NCBI RefSeq assembly: GCF_009733595.1 | Contig: NZ_WOFH01000003.1 | Coordinates: 723,633 to 787,632 of the forward strand | Reading direction: 5' to 3' | DNA from: Actinomadura litoris | GTDB taxonomy: Bacteria > Actinomycetota > Actinomycetes > Streptosporangiales > Streptosporangiaceae | Length of the DNA: 64,000 bases | Part shown: positions 32,756 to 43,000 of the stretch, in pieces | How the letters are laid out: each line of letters starts with the position of its first letter | Position numbering within the stretch: the stretch's first letter is position 1 | Notes under the pieces: generated by a model | What the model was told of the DNA's origin: nothing | The model's input: only the letters and a program-made list of their open reading frames with translations | Databases searched by the model: none | Program-made: the position numbers and the translations under genes

Positions 32756-33571
32756 TCACGGCACGCGGGCCACGCCGCAGAACGCGTCCACGGCGGGCGG
32801 CTCGCCGAACGGCGAGGGCTCCGAGCGCCACCGCGACACCGGCACGACGCCCGGGTCGACCAGCTCCAGCCCCTCGAAGTAGGCGGCGATCCGCTCCGGC
32901 GGACGCAGGTGGTAGGCGGTGCCGCCCGCCTCCACGTAGCGGGCGATCGCGCGGGCGCGGGCCGACTCGTCGACGTCGCCGACCGGCGTCCCGAACACGT
33001 CGCTCCCGTCGTTGATCACGACGAAGCTGCCCGACGGGAGCGCCTTCACCAGGCGTGCGAGGACGCCCTCGGGGTCGTCCTCGTCGGGCAGGTGGCCGAG
33101 GATGCCGAGCAGCAGCAGCGCCACCGGACGCGAGAGGTCGAGCGTCTCGGCCGCCATGGCGATGATCGACTCCGGCTCGTGGATGTCGGCGTCGACGTAG
33201 GCGGTGACGCCCTCGGGGGTGGAGGTCAGCAGCGCGCGAGCGTGCACGAGCACCAGCGGGTCGTTGTCGACGTACACGATCCGGGACTCCGGGGCGACGC
33301 GCTGCGCCACCTCGTGGGTGTTGTCGACGGTCGGCAGCCCGGTGCCGATGTCGAGGAACTGGCGGACCCCCGCCTCGCCCGCCAGGTACCGGACGGCGCG
33401 GCCGAGGAAGGCGCGCGAGTGCCGGGCGATGTCGACCTGGCCCGGGAAGATCTCGACGAAGGCGTCGCCCACCTCCCGGTCGATCGGGTAGTTCTCCTTG
33501 CCGTCCAGCCAGTAGTTCCAGATCCTAGCGGAGTGCGGGACGGTCGAGTCGATCTCGGGGTGGTCGGCCAT
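32756..33571 (-). CDS. SAM-dependent methyltransferase, DUF574 family
   Basis: 271 residues, ATG 33571 after GGAGG. The N-terminus ARIWNYWLDGKENYPIDREV is the signature of a methyltransferase family greatly expanded in actinomycetes. The SAM-binding region is FLDIGTGLPT followed by RIVYVDNDPLVLVHARAL. Members occur in many copies per genome, often near regulators, and their substrates are mostly unknown. The gene precedes nothing obvious in its own operon; the TetR gene upstream ends 110 nt before it. Confidence 0.9.
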   Translation of the reverse strand: MADHPEIDSTVPHSARIWNYWLDGKENYPIDREVGDAFVEIFPGQVDIARHSRAFLGRAVRYLAGEAGVRQFLDIGTGLPTVDNTHEVAQRVAPESRIVYVDNDPLVLVHARALLTSTPEGVTAYVDADIHEPESIIAMAAETLDLSRPVALLLLGILGHLPDEDDPEGVLARLVKALPSGSFVVINDGSDVFGTPVGDVDESARARAIARYVEAGGTAYHLRPPERIAAYFEGLELVDPGVVPVSRWRSEPSPFGEPPAVDAFCGVARVP

Positions 33572-33681
33572 GGGCCCTCCAGTGTCGTCGGCTGACCCAT
33601 CTTGCCCGCGCCGCGCCGCGACGGCCACCGGACGGTGCCTCCCCTCCTGGCCAGGGCGTCCGGGCACGGAGCGGGTGCGGA

Positions 33682-34416
33682 TCAGGCGCGCTCGCGGGCG
33701 AGCCACGCCTCCAGGCCGTCCAGGATGCGGGCGAGCCCGAACTCGAAGCCGGTCTCGACGCTCTTCTCCATGTTCATCGCGTTGTTGTCGCGCCACCAGC
33801 CCGTGAACGAGGGAAGCTCCTCGCGGTAGCTCTCCACGTAGTCGTCCATCTGCTGGACGATCTCCGTCACGGACTTGCCCGCCCGCGCGGTGATCGTGTG
33901 CATGGCGGTCTCGGACATGACCGCGCCGATCGCGTGCGCCATCAGCAGCGAGCTGGTCCAGGCGATCTCCTGCCCGGTGAGCCCGGCGGTGTCGAGCACC
34001 GCGATGGCCCGGTCGCTCACCCGCATCGCGTTGGGCCCGATGGCGGGCGTGACGCCGAGGATGGAGACCGCCCAGGGGTGGCGGAGCATCAGCGCCCGGA
34101 ACTCGCGGGCGTATCCGGCCGCCGCCTCCCGCCAGCCGACCCGCGCCGCGTCGGGGATGTCGACCTCGCCCATGATCTGGTCGACGGCGAGCTCCAGCAG
34201 CTCGTCCTTGCCCGCGACGTAGAAGTACAGGGACGTCGCGCCCGCGCCGATCGTCGCGGCCAGCCGGCGCATGCTCAGCCCGTCCAGGCCCTCGGCGTCG
34301 AGCAGCCCGACCGCCGCCGACACGATCTCCTCCCGGCTGAGCTGCGGCCTGCCCCGCCGCGACCTGGGCGGACGCATCCAGACCGAGTGGGCGATGGGGT
34401 CGGTTTCGCGGGACAT
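33682..34416 (-). CDS. TetR-family regulator
   Basis: 244 residues, ATG 34416 after AAGGA. The HTH (about 25-70) is LSREEIVSAAVGLLDAEGLD with GAGATSLYFYVAGKDELLEL. The C-terminal ligand-binding domain resembles the TetR_C type of drug-responsive regulators. It is divergent from the MFS exporter with a 20-bp palindrome between, so it is very likely that exporter's repressor, released by a small hydrophobic ligand. Confidence 0.9.
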   Translation of the reverse strand: MSRETDPIAHSVWMRPPRSRRGRPQLSREEIVSAAVGLLDAEGLDGLSMRRLAATIGAGATSLYFYVAGKDELLELAVDQIMGEVDIPDAARVGWREAAAGYAREFRALMLRHPWAVSILGVTPAIGPNAMRVSDRAIAVLDTAGLTGQEIAWTSSLLMAHAIGAVMSETAMHTITARAGKSVTEIVQQMDDYVESYREELPSFTGWWRDNNAMNMEKSVETGFEFGLARILDGLEAWLARERA

Positions 34417-34491
34417 GCGGGTCCTTGGTTACAGGCGTGGGCCGCGTGGTGACGCCGCCGGAGACGCCTCCAGGGTACCGCCTTGCGAACG

Positions 34492-34511
34492 CTGTTCTAA
34501 GATTAGTACAG
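34492..34511. promoter_or_regulatory. TetR operator candidate between divergent TetR and MFS genes
   Basis: CTGTTCTAA-GA-TTAGTACAG, 9-bp arms with one mismatch. It overlaps a candidate promoter for the exporter, with -35 TTGCGA (34484-34489). Binding would block both divergent promoters. Confidence 0.65.
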
Positions 34512-34547
34512 TGTGCGAAAGTTCGTTCACCGTTCTAACGGAGAGCC

Positions 34548-36068
34548 ATGTCGGCCCCACATCCCCGCCGGTGGTGGATTCTCGGCGTCCTCTGCCTGAG
34601 CCTCCTCGTCGTCGTCATCGACAACACCGTCCTCAACGTCGCGATCCCTTCGCTGATCGAAGACCTCGACGCGAGCAACTCCGACATCCAGTGGATCCTG
34701 GACGCCTACATCGTGGTGTTCGCGGGCCTGCTGCTGACCGCGGGCGCGCTGTCGGACCGGTTCGGCCGCCGCCGCGGCCTGATCATCGGGCTGGTGATGT
34801 TCGGCGGCGCCTCGGTGCCCGCCACGCTCGCCGAGACCTCCGGCCAGCTCATCGCCGCCCGCGCGCTGATGGGGGTGGGCGGCGCCTTCCTCATGCCGGG
34901 CACGCTGTCGATCCTCACCACCGTCTTCGACGACAAGGAGCGCAAGAAGGCGATCGCGATCTGGAGCTCGGTGCTCATGCTGGGCGCGCTCGGCGGCCCC
35001 GTCGCCGGCGGCCTGCTGCTGGAGCACTTCTGGTGGGGGTCGGTGTTCCTCATCAACATCCCGATCGCGGCGCTCGCCGTCCTCGCCACCGTCCTGATCA
35101 TTCCGGAGTCGCGCGGCCCGGCGGCGCGCCCCGACCTCGTCGGCGCGCTGCTGTCGACGGTCGGCATGACGGCGCTCGTGTGGAGCGTCATCTTCATCCC
35201 GCGCGACGGCTGGTCGTCGGCGAAGGTGGAGGTCGGGCTCGTGCTGGCGGTGCTCGCGCTGGTCGGGTTCGCGCTGTGGGAGCGCCGCGTCGCCGAGCCG
35301 ATGCTGCCGATCGGGCTGTTCAAGGACCGCAACTTCAGCGGCGCGAGCCTGTCGATCGTGCTGCTGTCGTTCTCCTCCGGCGGCCTGATGCTCGCGCTCA
35401 CGCAGTACCTGCAGTTCGTCCTCGGGTACAGCCCGATCAAGACGGGTGTCGCGTTCATCCCGCTGCTGGTCACGGTGATGGCGTTCAACGGCGTCGGCGT
35501 GATGATCGACAAGAGGTTCGGCGCGCGGGTCGCGCTGGCGGTCGGCTTCCTGTTCTTCGCCGGGGGCTTCGCCGTGCTCGCCTCGATGTCGGCCGAGGAC
35601 GGCTACCCGCTGCTGGTCACCGCGCTCGTCGTGATGGGCGTCGGCAGCGGCCTGGCGGGCCCCGCCGCCTACGGGACGCTGCTCGGCGCGCTCCCCAAGG
35701 AGCGGGCCGGGGTCGGCTCGGCCGTCAACGACACCGTCCAGCAGGTGGGGCAGGCGCTGAGCATCGCCGTCCTCGGCAGCGTGCTGACCGCCGCCTACAC
35801 CGACGCCATGCCGGAGGACGCCGCGGGCCCGGCCCGCGACTCCATCGGCAACGCGCTGGCGATCGCGGGCGCCAAGGGCGACACCGCGCTGGCGGACGCG
35901 GCCAGGAGCGCGTTCGTCGACGCGATGTCGCTCACCGCCGTCGCCGGGATCGCGGGCGGCATCGCGGCGGCGGTGCTGGCCTTCGTGGTGCTGCGGCCCG
36001 TCCCGCGCGAGGAGGAGGGGGCGCCGGCGGCCGATCCGGCGCCGGCCGGCGAGCCCTCCGCCCCCTGA
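34548..36068 (+). CDS. MFS multidrug exporter, DHA2 (EmrB/QacA) type
   Basis: 506 residues, ATG after GGAGAG. About 14 membrane helices. Motif A is LSDRFGRRRGLI near residue 65, and helix 1 ends VVVIDNTVLNVAIPSL, the DHA2 signature. The C-terminal tail is cytoplasmic, acidic and Pro-rich. It should export drugs or a small metabolite using the proton gradient. The divergent TetR gene supports inducible drug-resistance or metabolite efflux. Confidence 0.93.
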   Translation: MSAPHPRRWWILGVLCLSLLVVVIDNTVLNVAIPSLIEDLDASNSDIQWILDAYIVVFAGLLLTAGALSDRFGRRRGLIIGLVMFGGASVPATLAETSGQLIAARALMGVGGAFLMPGTLSILTTVFDDKERKKAIAIWSSVLMLGALGGPVAGGLLLEHFWWGSVFLINIPIAALAVLATVLIIPESRGPAARPDLVGALLSTVGMTALVWSVIFIPRDGWSSAKVEVGLVLAVLALVGFALWERRVAEPMLPIGLFKDRNFSGASLSIVLLSFSSGGLMLALTQYLQFVLGYSPIKTGVAFIPLLVTVMAFNGVGVMIDKRFGARVALAVGFLFFAGGFAVLASMSAEDGYPLLVTALVVMGVGSGLAGPAAYGTLLGALPKERAGVGSAVNDTVQQVGQALSIAVLGSVLTAAYTDAMPEDAAGPARDSIGNALAIAGAKGDTALADAARSAFVDAMSLTAVAGIAGGIAAAVLAFVVLRPVPREEEGAPAADPAPAGEPSAP

Positions 36069-36088
36069 CCCCGCGCCCCGCCCGTCCG

Positions 36089-37057
36089 CTACCCGCCGGC
36101 CGCCGTGCCGTGGAGGCCGTAGCGCTCCTGGTCGGACGGGCGGGGCGCCTCGGGCCCGTCCCGGCCGAGCCGCAGCATCCTGGAGATGCGCAGGATGCGG
36201 AACTCGCGGCCCATCACGGTGAACGTGTGGCCGGTGCTGGCCTCGATCAGCTTGGACGCCTCGGCCCACTCGGCCAGCTCGCCCGGCGGCACGGGGTCGC
36301 CCTGGAACTCGCGGAACCGGGGCAGCAGGTCGGTGAAGTGCCGCGCCAGCCGCTCCCGCGCCTCCTCGGGGTGGTGGCCGCCGGTCAGCGGCTCCCAGGT
36401 GTCGCCCTTGACCTCCACCACCGTGAACGTGGGCGGGAGCAGCACCACGCCCGGGTGGGTGAGGATCGCGTGCCGGGCCTCGGTGCGGACGGCCTCCGGC
36501 GCCGGGCCCGGCAGCGCGACGAACCCGACCAGGTTCAGCCTGAGCTGCGCCTCCCACTGCCCGGCGGGCGCGCGCGGGTCGATCAGGTACCCGCGCAGCA
36601 GGCCGTCGGTGCCGTCCAGCGCCGCGTCGCAGCCGCGCGGGGGCTCCATCGTCCGGTTCCCGATCAGCGCGAACCGCTCCATCCGGATCACCCGGTAGCG
36701 GCGGTCGCCGACCTCCCACTCGTCCTTGGGGAGCTGCTCGCCCTCCTCGGGGTCGAGCCGGTCGGCGGCGGCGCGCATGGCGCGTGCCAATTCCGCGTCG
36801 TCCTGGTCGCGCGCGTCCATGCGGAGGTGCGAGGCGAGGCCGTACCGGGCGCTTGAGGGGTCCATGGCCCCGGTGGACCCGATCCGCCACTGCCGACCGG
36901 TCTGCACCGCGTGCCCGAAATCGGGGGACCCCGCCGGGAGGAGCTTCGGATAGTCCCGGATCCGCTCGCCGAGCTCGGTGTCCCGCAGCGCCGTGCCGGG
37001 ATCGAGGTCGGCGACCACGTTGATGTGGTCGTAACCGGGCATCAAGGGGAATGCCAT
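36089..37057 (-). CDS. DUF5954 family protein
   Basis: 322 residues from ATG 37057, preceded by AGGATGGG; the frame extends upstream but with poorer codon bias. Soluble, acidic, no signal. Features such as WEVGDRRYRVIRMERFALIG and a near-repeat FTVMGREFRILRISRMLRLG suggest two related beta-rich halves. It matches an actinomycete-specific family of unknown function (DUF5954). It converges on the MFS gene with a 20-nt gap. Confidence 0.75.
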   Translation of the reverse strand: MAFPLMPGYDHINVVADLDPGTALRDTELGERIRDYPKLLPAGSPDFGHAVQTGRQWRIGSTGAMDPSSARYGLASHLRMDARDQDDAELARAMRAAADRLDPEEGEQLPKDEWEVGDRRYRVIRMERFALIGNRTMEPPRGCDAALDGTDGLLRGYLIDPRAPAGQWEAQLRLNLVGFVALPGPAPEAVRTEARHAILTHPGVVLLPPTFTVVEVKGDTWEPLTGGHHPEEARERLARHFTDLLPRFREFQGDPVPPGELAEWAEASKLIEASTGHTFTVMGREFRILRISRMLRLGRDGPEAPRPSDQERYGLHGTAAGG

Positions 37058-37271
37058 GGGCCCATCCTGGACACAGAAGCGGCCGCTGAGCAGGCACTCC
37101 GTGGATCCCGGACGAGAATCTCGGCCCTCCCGCCCAGAAATGACGGCATATGTATCGACATCATGGGACACCCTGACCACGACCGGTCAGACCCACGGTC
37201 ATGACGCGCGCGATGGGGCACCCTGATTCGGACGATCTGCGACCCAGCGACACGGTCCCCGGGAGGACGCG

Positions 37272-38276
37272 GTGCGGCCCGAAACCAGCGAGGGCGGGTT
37301 CCTCGGCGCGGACGCCCCCGTGCCCGAGGGGGACGGCGTCTCGATCATCGTCCTCACCTACCGCAGCGCCCGGTACATCGAGGACTGCGTGGCCGCGCTG
37401 CGCCGCGCGACCGGCCGCCGCCCGGCCGAGCTGATCATCGTGGACAACGACTCGGGCGATGAGACGCCGCGGGTCGCGCGGGCGGTCGCGCCCGACGCGC
37501 GGGTCGTCGAGACCGGCCGCAACGGCGGCTTCGCCTACGGCTGCCACGTGGGCGCGGACCACGCCCGCTTCCCGTGGCTGATGTTCGTCAACCCCGACAC
37601 CCTGCCCGCGCCCGGCAGCATCGACGCCCTCGTGGACTGCGCGCGCGCCGACCCGTCCATCGGCATCGCGGGCGGGCGCTGCGTCGCGCCCGACGGCTCG
37701 GTCGACCCGCGCTCCTGGTGGGGGCGGCCGGGCCTGTGGCCCGCGTTCTGCTTCGCGTTCCTGCTGACCTCGGTGTTCCCGGGCAGCCGCGTGTTCGACC
37801 CGGAGTCGCCGCGCCCCTGGGAGGACGAGGCGCAGGTCCGCCGCGTCCCGGTGGTCACGGGCGGGTTCATGCTCGTCTCGCGGCGCGCCTGGGACGCGAC
37901 CGGCGGATTCGACCGGGCCTTCTTCATGTACGGCGAGGACGCCGACCTGTGCCTGCGCGCCGCGTCCCTCGGCTACCGGCCCACCGTCACCGGACGCGGC
38001 GTCTACCAGCACGAGACCGGGGGCTCCTCGACCAGCGCGGGCAAGCTGGTGCTGCTGTTCACCGGCAAGGTCACGCTGCTGCGCCGGCACCTGCCGCCGG
38101 GCCCGCGGCACCTGGCCGTCGGCCTGCTGGCGTTCGGCGTGCTCGCCCGCGCGACGCTGAGCCGCCTGCTCTCCGCCCGCCCGGAGCGGCAGGGCCGCCC
38201 GACCGCCCGGGGCGAGGACTGGCGCCGCCTCTGGGCCGCACGCCGCGACTGGCTCCCGGGCTGGCGGAGTCGATGA
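37272..38276 (+). CDS. Family 2 glycosyltransferase (rhamnosyltransferase-like)
   Basis: 334 residues, GTG after GGGAGG. GT-A fold: SIIVLTYRSARYIEDCVAAL, donor-binding VDNDSG, metal-binding-type FVNPDT, then GGFDRAFFMYGEDADLCLRA with the catalytic ED pair, typical of WbbL-like rhamnosyltransferases. Cytoplasmic, possibly membrane-associated through the C-terminal LAVGLLAFGVLARATL segment. First gene of the surface-polysaccharide locus. Confidence 0.9.
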   Translation: MRPETSEGGFLGADAPVPEGDGVSIIVLTYRSARYIEDCVAALRRATGRRPAELIIVDNDSGDETPRVARAVAPDARVVETGRNGGFAYGCHVGADHARFPWLMFVNPDTLPAPGSIDALVDCARADPSIGIAGGRCVAPDGSVDPRSWWGRPGLWPAFCFAFLLTSVFPGSRVFDPESPRPWEDEAQVRRVPVVTGGFMLVSRRAWDATGGFDRAFFMYGEDADLCLRAASLGYRPTVTGRGVYQHETGGSSTSAGKLVLLFTGKVTLLRRHLPPGPRHLAVGLLAFGVLARATLSRLLSARPERQGRPTARGEDWRRLWAARRDWLPGWRSR

Positions 38277-38424
38277 AGTTCCGGCCGATCCCCTTCACCT
38301 GGCGGCTCGGCACGTGACCGTGCCCTGGCGAGTCCGGCACCGCTTCGCGATCTTCCTGGCGGGCCTCGCCCCCGGCGTCGCCCCACGCACTGACCTGGGC
38401 GCTGAGGCCGCCGGGGGAGACGGC

Positions 38425-39285
38425 CTAGGTGCGGCTGCTCTCGTCCCGTTGCCAGGCCGTGTAGTTCCCGCGGCGGCGGGCCTGGCGGGCGCGGGCGAGC
38501 ACCGTGATCGACAGGAAGACCGCCAGGTGCGGGGCGAGCGAGGGCTCCCGGCGCAGCATGGCGAGCAGGTCGGACGGCGTGGTGCGGGCCGAGCCGCCCG
38601 CCTGGTCGAGGTCCGCGCGCTCCAACTGCTCGACCCCGGCGGCCGCGCGTTCGCGGCGGCGGAGGAGGTCGGCGAGCGTGCGCGGGGGGTGGACGGTGAC
38701 GGCCGCCGAGGCGACCACCGTCCGCTCGGCGGGCCCGAACGCCAGCGAGGACGCGAGGTCGTCGGCGATCACGCGGGGCAGCGCGGCGAGCCGCGCGTGG
38801 CCGCGTTCGGTGACGGCGACGACGCCGCGCCCGAACAGGCCGCGCCGGACCTCCGGGAGCCGCGTCCACACCCGGTAGTAGGACCGGACGGGCCAGGGCC
38901 TGCCGGTCATGTCGAGCCGCCGGGACGGCGCCGCCGCGGCCACTTCCGGACGCTCCAGCGCGTCGGCGAGAGCCCGCACGTCCGCCGTGCCGAGTTCCAC
39001 GTCGGCGTCGACGTAGAGGCGGGGGAAGCCGCGCGCGGCCTCGTCGCCGATCCGCAGCGCCGCCGCCTTGGACGCCTCGGAGGACTCAACGACCCGGACG
39101 GAGGGCCCGTAGGATGCCGCGACCTGCGCGGTCGCGTCGGTGCAGCCGTTCGGCACGACCACGATGTCCAGCTCGCCCGGCTCGGCGGCGCCGAGCAGCC
39201 CGTCCAGCAGGCGCCCGATGACGCGGGCCTCGTTGTGCGCGGGGATCACGATGCTCACCACAACGGCAGAGTATGAACCAGACAT
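38425..39285 (-). CDS. Family 2 glycosyltransferase
   Basis: 286 residues. VSIVIPAHNEARVIGRLLDG opens a GT-A domain; LDIVVVPNGCTD and YVDADVELG give the nucleotide-sugar and metal-binding aspartates. It lacks the ED motif of the neighbouring GT2. The start is uncertain: ATG 39285 directly abuts GGAGG with no spacer, so the gene may be leaderless or start at GTG 39258. It is divergent from the acyltransferase gene, the two starts being 18 nt apart across a CCTCCGGAGG palindrome. Confidence 0.82.
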   Translation of the reverse strand: MSGSYSAVVVSIVIPAHNEARVIGRLLDGLLGAAEPGELDIVVVPNGCTDATAQVAASYGPSVRVVESSEASKAAALRIGDEAARGFPRLYVDADVELGTADVRALADALERPEVAAAAPSRRLDMTGRPWPVRSYYRVWTRLPEVRRGLFGRGVVAVTERGHARLAALPRVIADDLASSLAFGPAERTVVASAAVTVHPPRTLADLLRRRERAAAGVEQLERADLDQAGGSARTTPSDLLAMLRREPSLAPHLAVFLSITVLARARQARRRGNYTAWQRDESSRT

Positions 39286-39302
39286 CCTCCGGAGGCAGCC
39301 CA

Positions 39303-39914
39303 ATGGACGAAGCGCGCATCCTCGCGAGCGCGGACGTCGACGAGCGCGCGAAGATCGGCGCCGGGACGACGGTCTGGCACCTGGCGCAGGTGCGCGAGGA
39401 CGCCATCCTCGGCGAGGACTGCGTCGTCGGGCGCGGCGCCTACGTCGGGCCGGGCGTCCGCATCGGCGACCGCGTCAAGCTCCAGAACCACGCGCTCGTC
39501 TACGAGCCCGCGGTGCTGGAGGACGGGGTGTTCGTCGGCCCCGCCGCCGTCCTCACCAACGACCCCTACCCGCGCTCGGCGGACGTCGCGGGCGTCCTCA
39601 AGCGCCCGGGGGACTGGGCCGCGCTCGGCGTGACGGTGCGGGAGGGCGCCTCGATCGGCGCGCGCGCCGTCGTCGTCGCCGGACGGACGGTCGGCCGGTA
39701 CGCGCTCGTCGGCGCGGGCGCGGTGGTGACCCGGGACGTGCCGGACTTCGCGCTCGTCGTCGGCAGCCCCGCGCGGCGGATCGGCTGGGTCGGGCGCGCG
39801 GGCGAGCCGCTGGAGGAGGCGGGCGGCGGCCGGTGGCGCTGCCCGCGCACGGGCGAGGAGTACCGGGAGGCCGGAGCCGAGGGCGAGCGACGCCTGATCT
39901 TGCCGAACAGGTGA
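39303..39914 (+). CDS. Left-handed beta-helix acetyltransferase, WbpD-like
   Basis: 203 residues, ATG after GGAGG at 7 nt. The body is hexapeptide repeats (IGAGTTVWHLAQVREDAILG, then ALVGAGAVVTRDVPDFALVVGSPARRIGWVG). This is the pattern of WbpD/WlbB-type N-acetyltransferases acting on UDP-3-amino sugars. The C-terminal extension CPRTGEEY is also usual in that group. With the WbpB-like dehydrogenase and DegT enzymes downstream it suggests a 2,3-diacetamido sugar. Confidence 0.85.
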   Translation: MDEARILASADVDERAKIGAGTTVWHLAQVREDAILGEDCVVGRGAYVGPGVRIGDRVKLQNHALVYEPAVLEDGVFVGPAAVLTNDPYPRSADVAGVLKRPGDWAALGVTVREGASIGARAVVVAGRTVGRYALVGAGAVVTRDVPDFALVVGSPARRIGWVGRAGEPLEEAGGGRWRCPRTGEEYREAGAEGERRLILPNR

Positions 39915-40089
39915 CGCCACCGGCGGCCGAGGCCACCACCGGCCAATCCGGGCATCGGCCGCGCATTCCGACCTTATAGTCGGAGTGCTTTCGAGCGCGG
40001 GCCAATTCGTGCCCGTTAATCGGGGTGGGCCGGGGGTCTCGTTCAGACGTCCACGGTTCTGCTGGCGGGGTTGGCCCCGAGGGGGACTG

Positions 40090-43000
40090 ATGGCCTGGTC
40101 GAAGGTGTCTTGGAAACGGCGCTCGGACAAACCACGCGCCAAGCGGCGCACGCGCAGGTCGATGGTCCTGTTCGCGCTGGTGGCGGCACTGGTCGCGACG
40201 GGTCTGGCCGCGCTGGCGCAGCCCCCGGTGCAGGCCGCGGCGGGGCCCTGCGAGACCGGCGGAAATCCGGTCGCGTGCGAGAATAGCAAGCCCGGCTCGC
40301 CCTCTTCGGAGTGGGAGAAGATCTCCGGCGGCGGGCAGACGATCGAGGGTTTCTCGGCGAACTTCAGCGTCAATGTCGGGCAGCAGGTCCAGTTCAAAGT
40401 GAACACGCCCGCGCGGTCGTACTCGATCGGCATTTATCGGATGGGCTATTACGGCGGAGCGGGGGCCCGCAAGGTCGCGACCGTGAACCCGTCGGCGGCG
40501 CTGCCGCAGCGCCAGCCCGGCTGCCTCACCGACGACGCGACCGGGTTGATCGACTGCGGTGGCTGGGGCGTGTCGGCGAGCTGGCAGGTCCCGGCGGACG
40601 CGGTGTCGGGCGTGTACTTCGCGCACATCGTCCGCACCGACGGCACCGACGACGACAACCACATCGTGTTCGTCGTCCGCGACGACGCGAGCCACTCCGA
40701 GCTGCTGTTCAAGACGTCCGACACCACCTGGCAGGCCTACAACCGGTGGGGCGGCAACAGCCTGTACTTCGGCGACAGCACCGCCGCCCCGGGGCGCGCG
40801 GTGAAGGTCAGCTACAACCGCCCGTTCGACACCCGCGAGAGCACGCCGTGGGGGCGCGACTTCGTGTTCGCCAACGAGTACCCGATGATCCGCTTCCTGG
40901 AGGCGAACGGGTACGACGTCAGCTACATGGCCGGCGCCGACGTCGACCAGCGCGGGTCGCTGCTGCGCAACCACAAGGCGTTCATGTCGGTCGGGCACGA
41001 CGAGTACTGGTCGGGCGCCGAGCGGGCGAACGTGGAGGCCGCGCGGGACGCGGGCGTCCACCTGGCGTTCCTCAGCGGCAACGAGGTGTTCTGGAAGACG
41101 CGCTGGGAGAACGACAGGGCCGGCTCCGCGTTCCGGACGCTCGTCACCTACAAGGAGACCCGCGCGAACGCCAAGACCGACCCGACCCCGACGTGGACGG
41201 GCAGCTGGCGCGATCCCCGGTTCAGCCCGCCCGCCGACGGCGGCCGCCCCGAGAACGGGCTGACCGGCACGATCTGGACGGTGAACTGCTGCGGCGTCGC
41301 GCTGAAGGTGCCCGCCGCCGACGGGAAGATGCGGCTGTGGCGCGGCACGGCCGTGGCGGGGCAGGCGGCCGGGGCGACGATGACGCTCGCCGACCAGACC
41401 GTCGGCTACGAGTGGGACGAGGACCTCGACAACGGCGCCCGCCCGGCCGGGGTGGTCCGCATGTCCACGACCACGGCGGACGTGCCGGAGAAGCTCATCG
41501 ACTACGGCACGAACGTCGCGCCGGGCCGGGCGACGCACAGCCTGACGCTGTACCGGGCGCCGAGCGGCGCGCTGGTGTTCGGCGCGGGGACCGTGCAGTG
41601 GTCGTGGGGGCTGGACGCCGTCCACGACGGCCCGTCGGAGGCGCCGTCCTCGCCCGACCCGAACATGCGGCAGGCGACCGTCAACCTGTTCGCCGACATG
41701 GGCGCGCAGCCCTACCAGCTCCAGGCCGGGCTGACCCGCGCGACGGCGTCGGCCGACCACTCCGCGCCCGTCTCGACCGTGACGTCCCCGGCGCCGGGCA
41801 CGCAGATCGTCAACGGCCGGACGGTCACCGTGACCGGCACGGCCTCGGACGCGGGCGGCGGCCAGGTCGGCGGCGTGGAGGTGTCCACCGACGGCGGCGC
41901 GACCTGGCATCCGGCGACCGGGCGCGGCACCTGGACCTACAAGTGGGACGCGACCGGCAACGGGCCGGTGGCGATCCGGACGCGGGCGGTGGACGACAGC
42001 GGCAACCTGGAGGTCCCGGGCGCGGGGACGTCGGTGGCGGTGGCGTGCCCGTGCCGCCTGTTCGGCGACTCGGCCGTGCCCGCCGTCCCGTCCGACAGCG
42101 ACACGGCGTCGCTGGAGGCGGGCGTGAAGTTCAAGTCGGCGGTGTCGGGCTGGGTGACGGGCGTCCGCTTCTACAAAGGCACCGGGAACACCGGGACGCA
42201 CACCGGCAGCCTGTGGAAGAGCGACGGCACCCGGCTGGCGGCCACGACGTTCACCAACGAGACCGCCTCGGGCTGGCAGACCGCCGAGTTCCCGACGCCG
42301 GTGCAGGTCGACGCGGGCGCGACGTACGTGGTGTCCTACTTCGCGCCCAACGGCCACTACTCGGCCGACCCCGAGTTCTTCTCGCTCAACCCGTATGTGC
42401 GCCCGCCGCTGACCGCGCCGAAGGCCCAGCCGGACGACGGGAACGGCGTCTACCGGTCCGGCGCGAGCGGCTTCCCGAACTCGACCTACAAGGGCGGCAA
42501 CTACTACGTCGACCCGGTGTTCGTCACGGTCAAGCCGCCGGACACGATGCCGCCGACCGTCGTGGACAACACCCCCTACGCGGGCTCGTCCAGCGTGAAG
42601 ACGTCGGTCAAGCCGTCGGTGACGTTCAGCGAGCCGATCCAGGCGGGCAGCCCGACGCTCACGGTGAAGAACGGCACCGCGTCGATCGCGGGCACGACGA
42701 GCCTGGACGCGTCCCGGACGGTGCTGACGTTCACGCCGTCCGCGGCGCTGCCCGCCGGCACGAAGCTGACCGTGACGGCCGGCGGCGGCAGGGACGACGC
42801 GGGCAACGCGATGCAGACCTACGGCTACTCGTTCACGACGGCGAGACCGACGCCGCAGCCCGGCGTGTGCCCGTGCAGCATCTGGGCCGACGAGACGGCC
42901 CCGGCGATCGAGGGCGTCAACGACCCGAACGAGCTGGAGGTCGGCGTGCGCTTCACCGCCGACACCGACGGCTTCGTCAAGGGCGTCCGGTTCTACAAGG

